Positions 15,047 through 25,070 of a stretch of DNA of 64,000 nt are shown here, one piece after another. The stretch comes from Burkholderiales bacterium PBB6 (lineage in GTDB: Bacteria > Pseudomonadota > Gammaproteobacteria > Burkholderiales > Burkholderiaceae_C), in contig NKIH01000004.1 in assembly GCA_002255925.1 (NCBI GenBank), positions 248,001 through 312,000 of the forward strand, in the 5' to 3' direction. The notes beneath the pieces were generated by a model, which saw only the letters and a program-made list of their open reading frames with translations, had not been told where the DNA came from and made no database searches. Positions within the stretch are counted from its first letter, which is position 1, and each line of letters begins with the position of its first letter. The position numbers and the translations under genes are program-made.

Positions 15047-16954
15047 ATGACGAATTCAAGCCCGCAAGGGCAGAGCGATGGCGGAGCTCCGCCAGCCTAT
15101 GCTTGGGTGCGACTGCTGCGTAGCTACGGGCCGACGCCGCAGAATCTGACACTCTTCGACGAGTACGTCGCTGCCGCGGTCAGCCGTGCCAAGGTCGAGC
15201 CGATCAAGCTCTCGACGCCAATGCTCGAAGCGATGGTCGCGCACATCGAGTCAAGAGCTCCGGGGTCGATGCTGATCGCCGGCACAGCGGGAGACGGCAA
15301 GACTTACCACTGCCGGGCCTTATGGACTCGCCTTGGCGGAGATGCCAAGGCTTGGGCGTCCAAGGGCAACGTGAAGGAGCTGCCCCTGGCGGATGGTCGC
15401 CGAGCCGTGTTCGTCAAGGACCTTTCGGAATTCGAGGGCGAGTCGAGCGATGCGTCCATGCAGCGTCTCGAAAAGTCCGTTCTCGGAGGCGATGACTCCG
15501 AAGTTGTCATCCTGGCGGCTAACCATGGCCAAGTCCTGGATCGTCTGCGCATCCTCGGCAAGCGCCAAGGCGGCAGGCATCCGCTGCGTACGCCTCTCCA
15601 AGAGTGCTTCGTGCAAGCCGGTCCAGCTCCTGACCGCCTGGCGGTGTTCGACCTCAGCCGCACCACCACGCGCAAGACCATCGAAGAAGTCGCCAAAGCC
15701 GTGGCAGGGCATCCTCAATGGAACCACTGCTCCCGCTGCCCGTTGAAGGCGGGCGACAAGGTTTGCCCGATTGATGAGAACCGCCGCCGCTTGCTCGGCG
15801 ATACCGACGGCGGGCAACTCGCCGGTCGCCTTGGCGACCTTGTGGAGATCGCCAGGCTTAACGGATTGCATCTGCCGGTGCGAGATCTGCTCGCGCTGTG
15901 CGCGAACATGGTCCTTGGATACTCCGATGCCAAGGAGGCGAGAGAGAACCTAATGACCTGCGCTGACGTGGCCCGGATTCAAGAGGCTGGCCACATCAGC
16001 AAGGCCAGCATCTACGCCAACGCGTTCGGCGCGAACCTTCCCAAGCGCCGGGTTTTCGATGGCCCTGTCTTCAAGGCCATGGCGTCATTTGGAGTTGGAG
16101 ACGAAACCTCGAACGGGGCCGATGGCTTGCTGGTCTACGGCAAGGACGACGCCCGGCTTCAGTCCGACTTCGCTCGGCTGGTGGCCAGCGACCCCGTCTA
16201 CGGCGCCACCGCGAACTACCTCGAAGCCCAACACAACTACCTCGAAGGTCACGAGGTGGCCCGGGTGGACGGCGGGGCGGCGGAGTTCATGGAGATGCTG
16301 GAAGGCCAGCGCCGCAGACTCTACTTCACGCTTCCCAACGACGAACCAAGCTACGCGCGCTGGTCGATGACGGTCTACCGCTTTGCGGGCGACTACCTTG
16401 GCATCATCGAAACGTTGACGGAGAAGAAGACGCAAGTCAGCGAGGCAGTTCGAGCGCGGATCGCAAAGGGCCTCAATCGCGTGTTGACGGGCCTTCTGCT
16501 CGAGAACGCCGACCGGATCTTCATCGCCAGCTCTGGCGGCTTCACGCAGAGCAGGGTGAGCGTGCTTTGCGACCACGAGACCACCGCTCGGCGCCAGCAA
16601 GGCCTTGGTATGGCAATCAAGCTCCATGAGTTGACGGGGCGTCCCTATCTGGAGGTTCAGCTCGCCGCGGGCGCAACCAATCGCGTGGAGTTCGATCTCA
16701 CGCCGATTCGCCATGAGTTCCTCGCCCGGGTCGCGGAGGGAGCTCTTCCGGCCAGCTTCTCTAACGAGTGCTTGGAGGACCTGCTGGCCTTCAAGGCCAA
16801 GCTCCTACGCAAGGCTGAGAACGTCCGCCGCAACGGGGCCGCGGACGACGACGAGGTGGGTGGCCAAGACTCGGCCATGACCCTTGACTTCATTGACATT
16901 GAACCCGGCGGGCGCGGCTTGGTTCGCCCCGTGACGGTGAGGGCCCCAGCATGA
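15047..16954 (+). CDS. sspF: SspF-like P-loop ATPase of the phosphorothioate-linked restriction module
   Basis: 635 residues; ATG at 15047 has GGGAG six bases upstream, better than the earlier frame opening at 14894. Walker A is GTAGDGKTYHC at residues 79-89, with VVILAANHG as a likely Walker B/sensor strand near 150. A cysteine group CSRCPLKAGDKVC near 225 could bind zinc. Its stop overlaps sspG by four bases. Size, ATPase and order (F-G-H, ending in a giant FtsK-like protein) match SspFGH, the module that damages DNA lacking phosphorothioate and is related in layout to DptFGH. Assignment rests mainly on cassette architecture with sspBCD. Confidence 0.72.
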   Translation: MTNSSPQGQSDGGAPPAYAWVRLLRSYGPTPQNLTLFDEYVAAAVSRAKVEPIKLSTPMLEAMVAHIESRAPGSMLIAGTAGDGKTYHCRALWTRLGGDAKAWASKGNVKELPLADGRRAVFVKDLSEFEGESSDASMQRLEKSVLGGDDSEVVILAANHGQVLDRLRILGKRQGGRHPLRTPLQECFVQAGPAPDRLAVFDLSRTTTRKTIEEVAKAVAGHPQWNHCSRCPLKAGDKVCPIDENRRRLLGDTDGGQLAGRLGDLVEIARLNGLHLPVRDLLALCANMVLGYSDAKEARENLMTCADVARIQEAGHISKASIYANAFGANLPKRRVFDGPVFKAMASFGVGDETSNGADGLLVYGKDDARLQSDFARLVASDPVYGATANYLEAQHNYLEGHEVARVDGGAAEFMEMLEGQRRRLYFTLPNDEPSYARWSMTVYRFAGDYLGIIETLTEKKTQVSEAVRARIAKGLNRVLTGLLLENADRIFIASSGGFTQSRVSVLCDHETTARRQQGLGMAIKLHELTGRPYLEVQLAAGATNRVEFDLTPIRHEFLARVAEGALPASFSNECLEDLLAFKAKLLRKAENVRRNGAADDDEVGGQDSAMTLDFIDIEPGGRGLVRPVTVRAPA

Positions 16955-18510
16955 GCGAGGTCTTTAAGCGCCCCTACATCAAGAGCGTCGACTTCTGCGT
17001 TGACGAAAACATCTGGGGCCACCGCCTCTACGACGAGCAGGTGCCTCATCTGACCGCGCTCGAATTCCTGGGTGTGCTAGGGTCGAATTTGGATAGACCT
17101 CTTCGTCCCCATGAGGGGCTCAACGGAGCGGTGAAGTTCAAGCCGCAGCGGCAGATGCGCCTGCGAGGGCTGCTCTTCAACAACCCCTACGTTGAGTCCA
17201 TCGCCGAAAGCAGGCTGCCCGACGAAGAGAAGTGGCGCCAATGGCTCGACAAGTTCGACCAGGGTAAGACCGGGAATAGCGACTCGAAGGAGGATGTGGC
17301 CTACCTGCGCCAATCCTTCGCCAGCTTCGACGACTTCGCGAAGGCGATAGAGCTGTTGCGCTCATCCTCGTTCGAGGACCGCAGCAACAAGCGTTGGAGC
17401 TCGAAGTTCGTGTTTCCCTTCGGCCCTGATGCGCTCTTCGAGGATCTTAAGATCGACGCGAAGGGCGGCCCGAGCAATGACCGGCGCTTCTTCGCTCGCT
17501 CCGGCGAGCTGCTTTATTTGATGCTGACCCGCGCCAAGAAGGGAGCCGAGCTCGGCGACGTCCTAGCCAAGCGTCTTTTCGATCGCTCGGCCCCGATGAA
17601 TCGGCTGACCCGGGCACTGCAGGGCGATCCTCAGTTCCCAGAAGACCCGCGGATTTCTGGATATCTGCCCGAAGTCTCCAATCCGCGCTTTGATCTCATG
17701 TGCGAGGACTGGCTGGCGATCTTGTCGAGGGACATGCCGGTCTATGACGCCCTAGAGCACCTGATCGCGATCACAGGCCTCCACATGTTGCTCTACTTCA
17801 TCGAGCGCGCAAAGCGCGTCGCCGGGAATGACGAGCCTGTCGAGTTCGTTTGCGAGATCGTCTCCAAGGTTGGTCGAAAGGTACGGGCGCTGTCGAGCGA
17901 CAACTACTTGCAGAACCAGGGCTGTCCTGAGAAGGCGATCCGCGCGCACATTGAATCTATCCGACGAGAGAAGGCTTGGATCGATGCGGACTCGGCTGAA
18001 TTCCCGGATGCTGAGCGCGTTAAGCTGTTGCGCGAGGCCTTCCAGTGGCCGCCGTCCGATGACAAAGACAAGGAAGGCCTTGCGAGCCGCAAGCCCGACG
18101 ATTTGATCGACAAGCTTGTTAAGGATGCGCTGACTCGGCATTTTCAGCACGTCGGCAAGATCCACGCGTCATGGTCGCGCGCGATCGGTCTCAGCTCTCG
18201 CAGGCTCTCGCGCCGCTACCGCTATGCGCCCAACGATCGCCTGCTGAAATCCATCGTCATCGCTCTGGTCGGCGAGCGCATGCAGTTTGATGAGTTCCTG
18301 GCCGCGGCCAAGAGCCGTTATGGGCTGGTTATTGGCGAAGTCGAAGGCGCCCGCTTGATGGACACCAAGGCTATCGACGAATCAGAGCTCACTGAAAACC
18401 GTGACAACCTTGAAGCCCGCCTTGTCGGTTTGGGCTTGGTTCGCAGGCTTTCCGACTCCTGCTCCTTTGTTGAAAACCCGTTCGCGTCTGAGGTGGAGGC
18501 TAAATGCTGA
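16951..18510 (+). CDS. sspG: SspG-like component of the restriction module
   Basis: 519 residues, no recognised domain. It starts MSEVFKRPYIKSVDFCVDEN and is mostly helical and basic, with RGLLFNNPYVESIAESRLPD and SSRRLSRRYRYAPNDRL as conserved-looking blocks. It overlaps sspF by four bases and sspH by seven, so the three are translationally coupled and likely form one complex. The C-terminal 100 residues look like a small winged-helix region (LLKSIVIALVGERMQFDEFL). The middle gene of SspFGH and DptFGH cassettes is likewise a mid-sized protein without obvious catalytic motifs. The name is given by position. Confidence 0.65.
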   Translation: MSEVFKRPYIKSVDFCVDENIWGHRLYDEQVPHLTALEFLGVLGSNLDRPLRPHEGLNGAVKFKPQRQMRLRGLLFNNPYVESIAESRLPDEEKWRQWLDKFDQGKTGNSDSKEDVAYLRQSFASFDDFAKAIELLRSSSFEDRSNKRWSSKFVFPFGPDALFEDLKIDAKGGPSNDRRFFARSGELLYLMLTRAKKGAELGDVLAKRLFDRSAPMNRLTRALQGDPQFPEDPRISGYLPEVSNPRFDLMCEDWLAILSRDMPVYDALEHLIAITGLHMLLYFIERAKRVAGNDEPVEFVCEIVSKVGRKVRALSSDNYLQNQGCPEKAIRAHIESIRREKAWIDADSAEFPDAERVKLLREAFQWPPSDDKDKEGLASRKPDDLIDKLVKDALTRHFQHVGKIHASWSRAIGLSSRRLSRRYRYAPNDRLLKSIVIALVGERMQFDEFLAAAKSRYGLVIGEVEGARLMDTKAIDESELTENRDNLEARLVGLGLVRRLSDSCSFVENPFASEVEAKC

Positions 18511-21500
18511 CCGATCGCATCATCGGGCGCGTCGGCGCGGACATCCTCGCCAAGCGCCTCTCAAAACCGGTGGAAGCTGACGACACCGTCGCGCTGTTCC
18601 GCCTCGACAGGCTCTCGTCCAGCCAAGTCGCCGCCGTGGCGCGCGCGGTCATGACCAAGACGGATCTGTTCGCCCGGATGGATCTGATGATCCCGGAGAC
18701 GCTGGTAGTCGGGCAGGGGCTGCCGCCAGAGATCTTGATCGCCGAGAACGCAGGCTACGTGCGCAACAACGCCGTCACGGAGAAAGAGGCGATCCTCACC
18801 GCCAGTGGCAGCGAGCAAAACCTTGCCGATACGCTAGCGCACGTCACGCCGATCGGTGCCAAGGAGATGCGCGCGGAGGCGCAGCCCTGGGTCGACGCGG
18901 CCCTCTTCACCGGCGGCCTCTCTCCGGTGGCAGATGATCGCGCGGTCTTCCAAGCTGCAATCGGCGGCTTGCTCAATTCCACCGAACTCTCTCTGGTGCA
19001 GCTCGGCGAGTTTTGTTCAGAGGTCGTCGAGGCCATGTCCACGATCGGCTTGCCAATTCGGGACGCCGTGGGTTATTCGCTGCCTATAGTCGGACTGCCC
19101 AAGGACAGCGGTTATTTCACCAACGCCAGGACGTACACCACAGCGCGAGGCCCCTGGCAAAAGGCGTTCGCGAAGCTCTTCGACCAACGCGCTCCTCTGC
19201 TGAAAAAACTGCGCCAGAACGGGCAACCTCTAGACCCCGATGAAATCCAAGAGCGGGTCGACGCGAACGTCGACGAGATCGTTGAGGGTGCGCGCAAGGC
19301 CTTGTTGGCCTTCGCTGCGGCCTCGGCCGGAGACCAAACCACGGCCGCGGCGCTTGCTCAATTCGAGTGGGAGGTAGATGGGGTCTATCTCGCCTTCGAC
19401 AAGCCGAAGGAAAAGCTTCAGGGCTTGGCTGAGACGACGCTTCGATTCTTCGAGCACGATTGCGAAGAAGAGGATTCGCTATCCCAGGATGGGCGAAAGC
19501 ATTTGGAAGAGCTGAAGACGCGAGAGCGCCGCGGCGAATTCACGCCCGAAGATGAGGAATTTTTCGCTTCGCACCGCCGGTTCCTCGAGCGCGACTCCAA
19601 GCTGATGGCTCGCTGGGAAAAGGCTCTGTTCGGCAAGCCGATCGAGTGCGTGGACTTTTTCGACGGCTTCGCGCGGGTGGTCAACAACCTGCACGCAGGT
19701 TTGGATGACGCCAACGGCGAGCGGATCCTGCGCTTCATCGTCAACAAACGTCGGACCGAGTGGCGCGAGCGCTTCAATCAAGACGCCGGCAGCTACTTCT
19801 CAGCCATGTACCGCGGCCTGCGTGAGCTGATGGGAACGAAGGTGGATTGGAGAGTCAAGAAGATGACCACGGTCGATCTGCCCGATCCGCTATTCGACTT
19901 CGATAAGTTCATCGCCAAAGAGCGCGAGATCGCCGAGAGCCGCGACAAGAAGTTCAAGCCTTTCGCAGGAATCGGGCGCGCGGCGCTGCAAATCAAATTC
20001 GATGTGGAACTGCTCAAGGTCTCCGGCGGCGCTGAGACCCGGATCAACAAGACGCAGCTTGTCTGGAGCTACAAGCCCGGAGCGATCGGGTTGTCGATGG
20101 TCGCGGACATGCGCCGCCTCTTGGAGAAGGGCGCGGTCGGATGCACGGAAGTGCATCGGCGGCTTGTGAGCAAGAAGGGTGGCGTTCAGAACCTATCGCT
20201 TCTCGACATCAACTCGCTTGAGGCGACATATTCGACCGACGCTGGCTCGTTGGTGCCTGCGACGAACAAGCTCGGCAGCATGCGGCAGGAGATCAAGAAG
20301 CGGATCAAGCAGCTCGAGGACGACGGTCGGCTCAACAAGTCCCAGCGCGACGAGGTACGAGCCGCTTGGGATTTGTTCGAGTTGGACTACATCAAAGCGA
20401 TGGAAGACTTCATCAGCTTTGGGTTGCACGGCGAGGCAGTCATGCGTCAAGCTGAGTCGTTCGGCGCCCTGCTCAACACGCTGATGACGCAGGCCCGCGG
20501 TGACATCTGTCGCTCCAAGCTGGTCTCCCAGGTCCTCTCGGTGGGGACGGTGCGCGTGGCCGGCGACAACCCATCGTTGATCATTCCTCCGTGGCACCCG
20601 GAGCGCATGAAGGCGCTGGCGGTGAAGTCGCGTCGCGTGGCCGCCTTCGCCACGCACTTGCTCTCGAGCAACAGCATCCTTTATGGGGATCGCGAGATCT
20701 TTATGCGCGAGCTCGCCGACGAGATCGCTCACCCGTTCTACCCGGAGATTGCGGTTTTGAATGCTGGCAGCTCGCCGAAACTTGTCAGCGAAAGTAGCAC
20801 GGTCAATGGCTACAGCCTCTTCGAATCTCCCATCCGCGGCGAAGAAGATGCCATGTCGGACGTGGACCCGGCCGCCGCGGCCAAGCAGGCGCGCGAGCTG
20901 TTGGAGCGCTACGTCGGCTTGCAGCCCCATGAGGCCTCGAACCTCAGTGTGGTGCTCTACAACGCCGACGCGGCCGAGCTGCCGCTGGCCACGGTGCGCG
21001 AGCTCTCCTCGATCCAAGAGGATGGGAAGTTCCAATGCAGCGTGTCGGTGCGCCATGCCGACCAGGCGAAGCTCCGGAGCGTCTACGGCGAACTGGTCAA
21101 CAAGGCTGGGGACGATCCTGATCTTCCCGTGGTCAGCGAGACCAGCGACAACTTCATTTCGAAGCTGCGGATCGCCGTGAGCCCCATCTCGTCGACCCCC
21201 AGCGGGAGCGCGCAGGGCTTCAAAGCTTTCGACGTGGCATTCCTGCATGATGTGGTCGCCCGCTCAGCCCGCGAGGAGTGGCTGGAGGTACCGTGGAGCA
21301 ACGATCGCCCCAGCCTCGATCACGCGCCTTCGCGTTGGTCCTATCGCAGCGTCTCTGGCGACGATGAGCTCAAATCGACCACGTTCCTTACCTGCCCTTG
21401 GCAGACCGCCTCGGGGTGGTCCTACGTCACGTCAGTTGCTTCCGTTTGCATGTCCAAGGACATCGAGCAAGAGAAGCGGTTCTTGCCGGCCCGGCGCATT

Positions 21501-23915
21501 TCGCTGCAGAGCCGGGATCTGGCGGCCCTGATCAAGGACGCTCACGAGCTGGCCGAATGGGTCGCCACTTACGACGAGCTGCTGGACAAGCGCCAGCTCC
21601 AGCACAACAACATCACAGTTGTCCGCTACCGCCGCGGGTCGACCAACGGCCGCAACATGATCGTGAGCTCGACTTCCGAGCTGCGATTGCTGGGAGTTCT
21701 CGTGCGTCGCCGCCTCGACGAGTTGAAGCTCCCTCTCACGGTTGAAGAGCTTGCCGATGCCGCGGACAAAGCCAAGCGAGATGCGCTCTCGGTCTCCGGC
21801 GATATCGTGTTGCGGGCGGCCAAGCGCGGCGTGTCAGCGGGCGAAATGATTGGCCTTGTTCTCAGCCGCCATCTGCTGGCCGAGGAGTTCAAGGCGCAGG
21901 TGTGCGGTGGCCAGACGTTGACGGCCTACTTCCTGCTCGACGACTACGCGAGCTGGCTCTCGCAACCCGAAAGCCGCATCGCCGACATCCTCGCGATCAA
22001 TGTCGAGGAGAAGGAAGACGGGATCCGCGTCATCATCTCGATCGTCGAATCGAAATACGTTGGGGCCGATGGACTGGCCGCGGCCCGCCGCGGCTCCAAG
22101 GACCAACTGCTTCAGACGCTGGACAAATTCCGCGAGGCCCTGTTCGGCGATCCGGGACGGCTTGACCGCGACGTGTGGTTGGCGCGCTTGGCTGACATGC
22201 TCATCGACGCAGAGATTCCACCGGGCATGACCGGCCTGTTGGAGCGCGCCCGCTCGAAGCTTCGCGAGGGCGACGTGGAAATCTCGCTTCGAGGTTACTC
22301 GCAGGTCTACATTCACACCTCGGACGCAGGTTCTGGCTCTGCCTCTGAGCAAGAACTTCTGCTCGATGAGAGCGGCGTGAAGGCCTGGCAAGAGGTCTTC
22401 GACCGGGAAGATCTGCGAAAGCTTGTCGAGGCCTATGCGAAGAATGCCGGAAGCCTGCAGGCGCGCGCTGGGCTCGGACCTCAAGCGCCCTGGTCTGGCC
22501 ACAGCTTCAAGAAGCCAGCGCCGCGTGTGCCATGGCTCGCGGCCATGGGCCAGCTCGCCAATGGCTCCGGCGAATCTCCCGGCGCGGTTGCCGAGGACGG
22601 CGCCCCAGTTTCGGACAACCCCGGCGCCCCGGCGCAAGAGCCTGCTGCTCCTGCGCACAGCCCGGCCCTAGCCGATGCTGCGCCGCTGGCTTTGGCCCAA
22701 GCCCCCGCGCTTCTGTCCTCGCCATCCGCCAACCTCGGGCCCGCGCTCTCCGAGCTGGTCGCCGCTAAATTCGCCGGCGGCTTGCAATCTGACGCCGAGC
22801 GGGAGGAGTGGGCCCAGGAGGTCACCAAGAAGCTCAAGGCCGCCCTCAATAGCTACGGGATGCAAGCAGCGATCCTAGGGACGCGGCTGACTCCCAACGG
22901 CTGCCTGGTGCGACTGGCTGGCTCCGACAAGCTGCGAGTCGAGGACATCGAAAACAAGCGTACGCAGCTTCTGACCACGCATGCGATCAACCTCGTTACG
23001 GTTCAGCCCAAGCCCGGCGAGATCGTGGTGACCGTTGCCGGCTCCAAGCGGCAGGCCGTGTCGCTGTGGGAGCTGTGGTCGCGCCGCGAGCTCAATCGCA
23101 ATGTCGCCGGCATCAACACCTCCTTCCTCTTGGGCCTCCAGGAGATCAACGGTGCGTTGCTGTATCTGAACCTCGGGGCCGAGTTTGGCGGGCTCTCCTC
23201 GCACGAGCCGCATTCGCTGGTGGCTGGTGCGACCGGCAGCGGCAAATCCGTGCTGATCCAGGCTTTGATTTTGGACATCGCTGCGACGAACTCCAAAGAC
23301 CTCGCCCAGCTCATCTTGATCGACCCCAAGATGGGCGTTGACTACGCCCCGCTGGCGGATTTGCCACATATGCGCGACGAGATCGTCACCACCAAGGAGA
23401 AGGCCGCCGAAGTCCTTGAAGCGCTGGTGCAGGAGATGGAGGGGCGCTACCGCGCGTTCGCCAAGGCCCGCGCGCGAGATCTGCCCACATTCAACGCTAA
23501 GGTCTCGGCCGAAGAGCGTTTGCCGATGGTCTTCTTGGTCCACGACGAGTTTGCAGACTGGATGCTGGACGACGCCTACAAGGGCGCGGTGGGGGCGGCC
23601 GTGCAGCGGCTGGGCGTGAAGGCGCGCGCGGCAGGCATCCACCTTATCTTTGCGGCTCAGCGCCCCGACAAAGACGTGATGCCGATGCAGCTGCGCGAAA
23701 ACCTGGGTAACCGGTTGATTCTGAAGGTTTCTAGCGAGGCAACATCCAAGATCGCATTGGATCGGCCAGGAGCGGAGTTGCTGCTGGGCCGGGGGCACTT
23801 GGCGGCAAAGCTCAATGGTGAGCAGGGCTTGGTCTTTGCGCAAGCTCCCTATCTATCGGATCAGGACATCGAGGCTGCTGTCGTTGCTATTGCGGCCGAC
23901 GGTACTAAAGAATAA
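18504..23915 (+). CDS. sspH: SspH-like giant protein with C-terminal FtsK/HerA-type ATPase and PD-(D/E)XK-like motif
   Basis: 1803 residues. The last 350 residues are an FtsK-like motor: Walker A GATGSGKS at 1575-1582, Walker B ILIDPKMGVDYAP, a second acidic strand FLVHDEFADWM and IFAAQRPDKDV. A proline/alanine linker lies at about 1355-1420. Upstream, D1161 with E1182-S-K1184 (segment IISIVESKYVG) matches a PD-(D/E)XK nuclease core, so this chain may carry the cutting activity. Residues 1-1100 are largely helical and unassigned. Length and C-terminal motor match the third protein of SspFGH/DptFGH systems. It overlaps sspG and is followed, after a drop in GC, by the TIR gene. Confidence 0.72.
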   Translation: MLTDRIIGRVGADILAKRLSKPVEADDTVALFRLDRLSSSQVAAVARAVMTKTDLFARMDLMIPETLVVGQGLPPEILIAENAGYVRNNAVTEKEAILTASGSEQNLADTLAHVTPIGAKEMRAEAQPWVDAALFTGGLSPVADDRAVFQAAIGGLLNSTELSLVQLGEFCSEVVEAMSTIGLPIRDAVGYSLPIVGLPKDSGYFTNARTYTTARGPWQKAFAKLFDQRAPLLKKLRQNGQPLDPDEIQERVDANVDEIVEGARKALLAFAAASAGDQTTAAALAQFEWEVDGVYLAFDKPKEKLQGLAETTLRFFEHDCEEEDSLSQDGRKHLEELKTRERRGEFTPEDEEFFASHRRFLERDSKLMARWEKALFGKPIECVDFFDGFARVVNNLHAGLDDANGERILRFIVNKRRTEWRERFNQDAGSYFSAMYRGLRELMGTKVDWRVKKMTTVDLPDPLFDFDKFIAKEREIAESRDKKFKPFAGIGRAALQIKFDVELLKVSGGAETRINKTQLVWSYKPGAIGLSMVADMRRLLEKGAVGCTEVHRRLVSKKGGVQNLSLLDINSLEATYSTDAGSLVPATNKLGSMRQEIKKRIKQLEDDGRLNKSQRDEVRAAWDLFELDYIKAMEDFISFGLHGEAVMRQAESFGALLNTLMTQARGDICRSKLVSQVLSVGTVRVAGDNPSLIIPPWHPERMKALAVKSRRVAAFATHLLSSNSILYGDREIFMRELADEIAHPFYPEIAVLNAGSSPKLVSESSTVNGYSLFESPIRGEEDAMSDVDPAAAAKQARELLERYVGLQPHEASNLSVVLYNADAAELPLATVRELSSIQEDGKFQCSVSVRHADQAKLRSVYGELVNKAGDDPDLPVVSETSDNFISKLRIAVSPISSTPSGSAQGFKAFDVAFLHDVVARSAREEWLEVPWSNDRPSLDHAPSRWSYRSVSGDDELKSTTFLTCPWQTASGWSYVTSVASVCMSKDIEQEKRFLPARRISLQSRDLAALIKDAHELAEWVATYDELLDKRQLQHNNITVVRYRRGSTNGRNMIVSSTSELRLLGVLVRRRLDELKLPLTVEELADAADKAKRDALSVSGDIVLRAAKRGVSAGEMIGLVLSRHLLAEEFKAQVCGGQTLTAYFLLDDYASWLSQPESRIADILAINVEEKEDGIRVIISIVESKYVGADGLAAARRGSKDQLLQTLDKFREALFGDPGRLDRDVWLARLADMLIDAEIPPGMTGLLERARSKLREGDVEISLRGYSQVYIHTSDAGSGSASEQELLLDESGVKAWQEVFDREDLRKLVEAYAKNAGSLQARAGLGPQAPWSGHSFKKPAPRVPWLAAMGQLANGSGESPGAVAEDGAPVSDNPGAPAQEPAAPAHSPALADAAPLALAQAPALLSSPSANLGPALSELVAAKFAGGLQSDAEREEWAQEVTKKLKAALNSYGMQAAILGTRLTPNGCLVRLAGSDKLRVEDIENKRTQLLTTHAINLVTVQPKPGEIVVTVAGSKRQAVSLWELWSRRELNRNVAGINTSFLLGLQEINGALLYLNLGAEFGGLSSHEPHSLVAGATGSGKSVLIQALILDIAATNSKDLAQLILIDPKMGVDYAPLADLPHMRDEIVTTKEKAAEVLEALVQEMEGRYRAFAKARARDLPTFNAKVSAEERLPMVFLVHDEFADWMLDDAYKGAVGAAVQRLGVKARAAGIHLIFAAQRPDKDVMPMQLRENLGNRLILKVSSEATSKIALDRPGAELLLGRGHLAAKLNGEQGLVFAQAPYLSDQDIEAAVVAIAADGTKE

Positions 23916-23963
23916 ATAGGTGTCTCACTGGCGCCTACAAGTTAACTATTGAGGGAGGTAGAA

Positions 23964-25070
23964 GTGCGAGTTTTTATTGGAAGCTCTACTGAGGCACGTC
24001 CGTATGTGGATTGGATTACCGCGCAGATTCGAGCAGTCTACGCGGGTGCCATTGAGCCAGTGCCTTGGACGGTTGTTTGGCAGGGCGGAAATTACCCGCT
24101 GGAGCAGCTGAAGAACTTCGTCGAAGACACGGATGCGGCGATACTATTTATGACTCCGGACGATAGGACTTGGTACCGCGATTCAGAGCGACACGAACCT
24201 CGGGATAATCTCGCCTTTGAGGCGGGGCTGTTTTTTGGGGTCCATGGTCGCGACCGTGCACGACTTCTTGTTCCGCAATACCCTAAAAACGACCCGGAGG
24301 CTCGACGTGTTGCACTGCCCAGTGATTTGGGTGGATTGACGGTTCACTACTTCCCAGTGCCTACCAATAAGGTAGATCTTGCCTCAACCGGGCTTCCCCA
24401 AACCCTAACGAATGTTTGCGAACAATTGCTGGCGCTAGGGGCTAGGCGTCGAATCCCTTCCAAGCTATCTTTTCTAAGTGCAGATAGGGCGGTGGAGCCC
24501 ATTCAAACGTTTGTCGGTAGTTTTAGGGATGTTTTGAATAACGGCGTGATTCGTCTTGTAACGGAGCAGTTTCCGCGCGAGATTGACATTGTGGTCGGCT
24601 ATCGCATCGGTGAATTTAGGCGCGTACTAACAGAATTTAGAAAGGATCCGTCTCGACGTCTACGCGTTTGCTTCGCAAATGTCTGGGACGATGGGCTAGT
24701 CGAAATGTATCGCCGAAAGTTTTATGATCGTGATGGTACCTATATGAGGGCTGCACTAGCCGAATCTATTCGTGGCATTCTTGGTCCGTGCGATATTGAG
24801 CCCAATGAGGAGGGAGGGATCACAATCAAAAACCTCACAGACGCTCCTGCTGCTAAGTTTCAGATAGCGCTAACGTCTCAGCGCATCACCTACAGCCTTT
24901 ATCGCGTGGACGACGTGATATTTCTTGTTCCGCTCGACATGAAGCTCCCGCAAGATCCAGCTCCGTTGGCGTGGTGCTTTGCAAAAGATACTTCGCCGAG
25001 AACTTTCGATCAATATCGGGGTGAGTACGAGCAGTTCTTCGGAGAGGCTAGACGTGTCTACCCAACCTAA
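23964..25070 (+). CDS. TIR-like effector protein with unknown C-terminal domain
   Basis: 368 residues from GTG 23964, which has GGGAGG six bases upstream; a TTG at 23949 would make it longer but overlaps that site. Residues 1-130 are the TIR-like nucleotide-binding domain (CAP12/PycTIR group): MRVFIGSSTEARPY, the acidic patch FVEDTDAAILFMTPDD and RDNLAFEAGLFFG, where E86 is the expected NAD-cleaving glutamate. Residues about 160-368 are an unassigned alpha/beta domain that probably senses a ligand or partner. The gene is clearly more AT-rich than sspH before it. It is coupled to the exonuclease gene by a 17-bp overlap. NAD depletion in response to phage is the family expectation. Confidence 0.8.
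   Translation: MRVFIGSSTEARPYVDWITAQIRAVYAGAIEPVPWTVVWQGGNYPLEQLKNFVEDTDAAILFMTPDDRTWYRDSERHEPRDNLAFEAGLFFGVHGRDRARLLVPQYPKNDPEARRVALPSDLGGLTVHYFPVPTNKVDLASTGLPQTLTNVCEQLLALGARRRIPSKLSFLSADRAVEPIQTFVGSFRDVLNNGVIRLVTEQFPREIDIVVGYRIGEFRRVLTEFRKDPSRRLRVCFANVWDDGLVEMYRRKFYDRDGTYMRAALAESIRGILGPCDIEPNEEGGITIKNLTDAPAAKFQIALTSQRITYSLYRVDDVIFLVPLDMKLPQDPAPLAWCFAKDTSPRTFDQYRGEYEQFFGEARRVYPT

Noticed and set aside
20193-21248. 351-residue minus-strand frame inside sspH
   Set aside because: Shadow of sspH; no start context and unlike any family.
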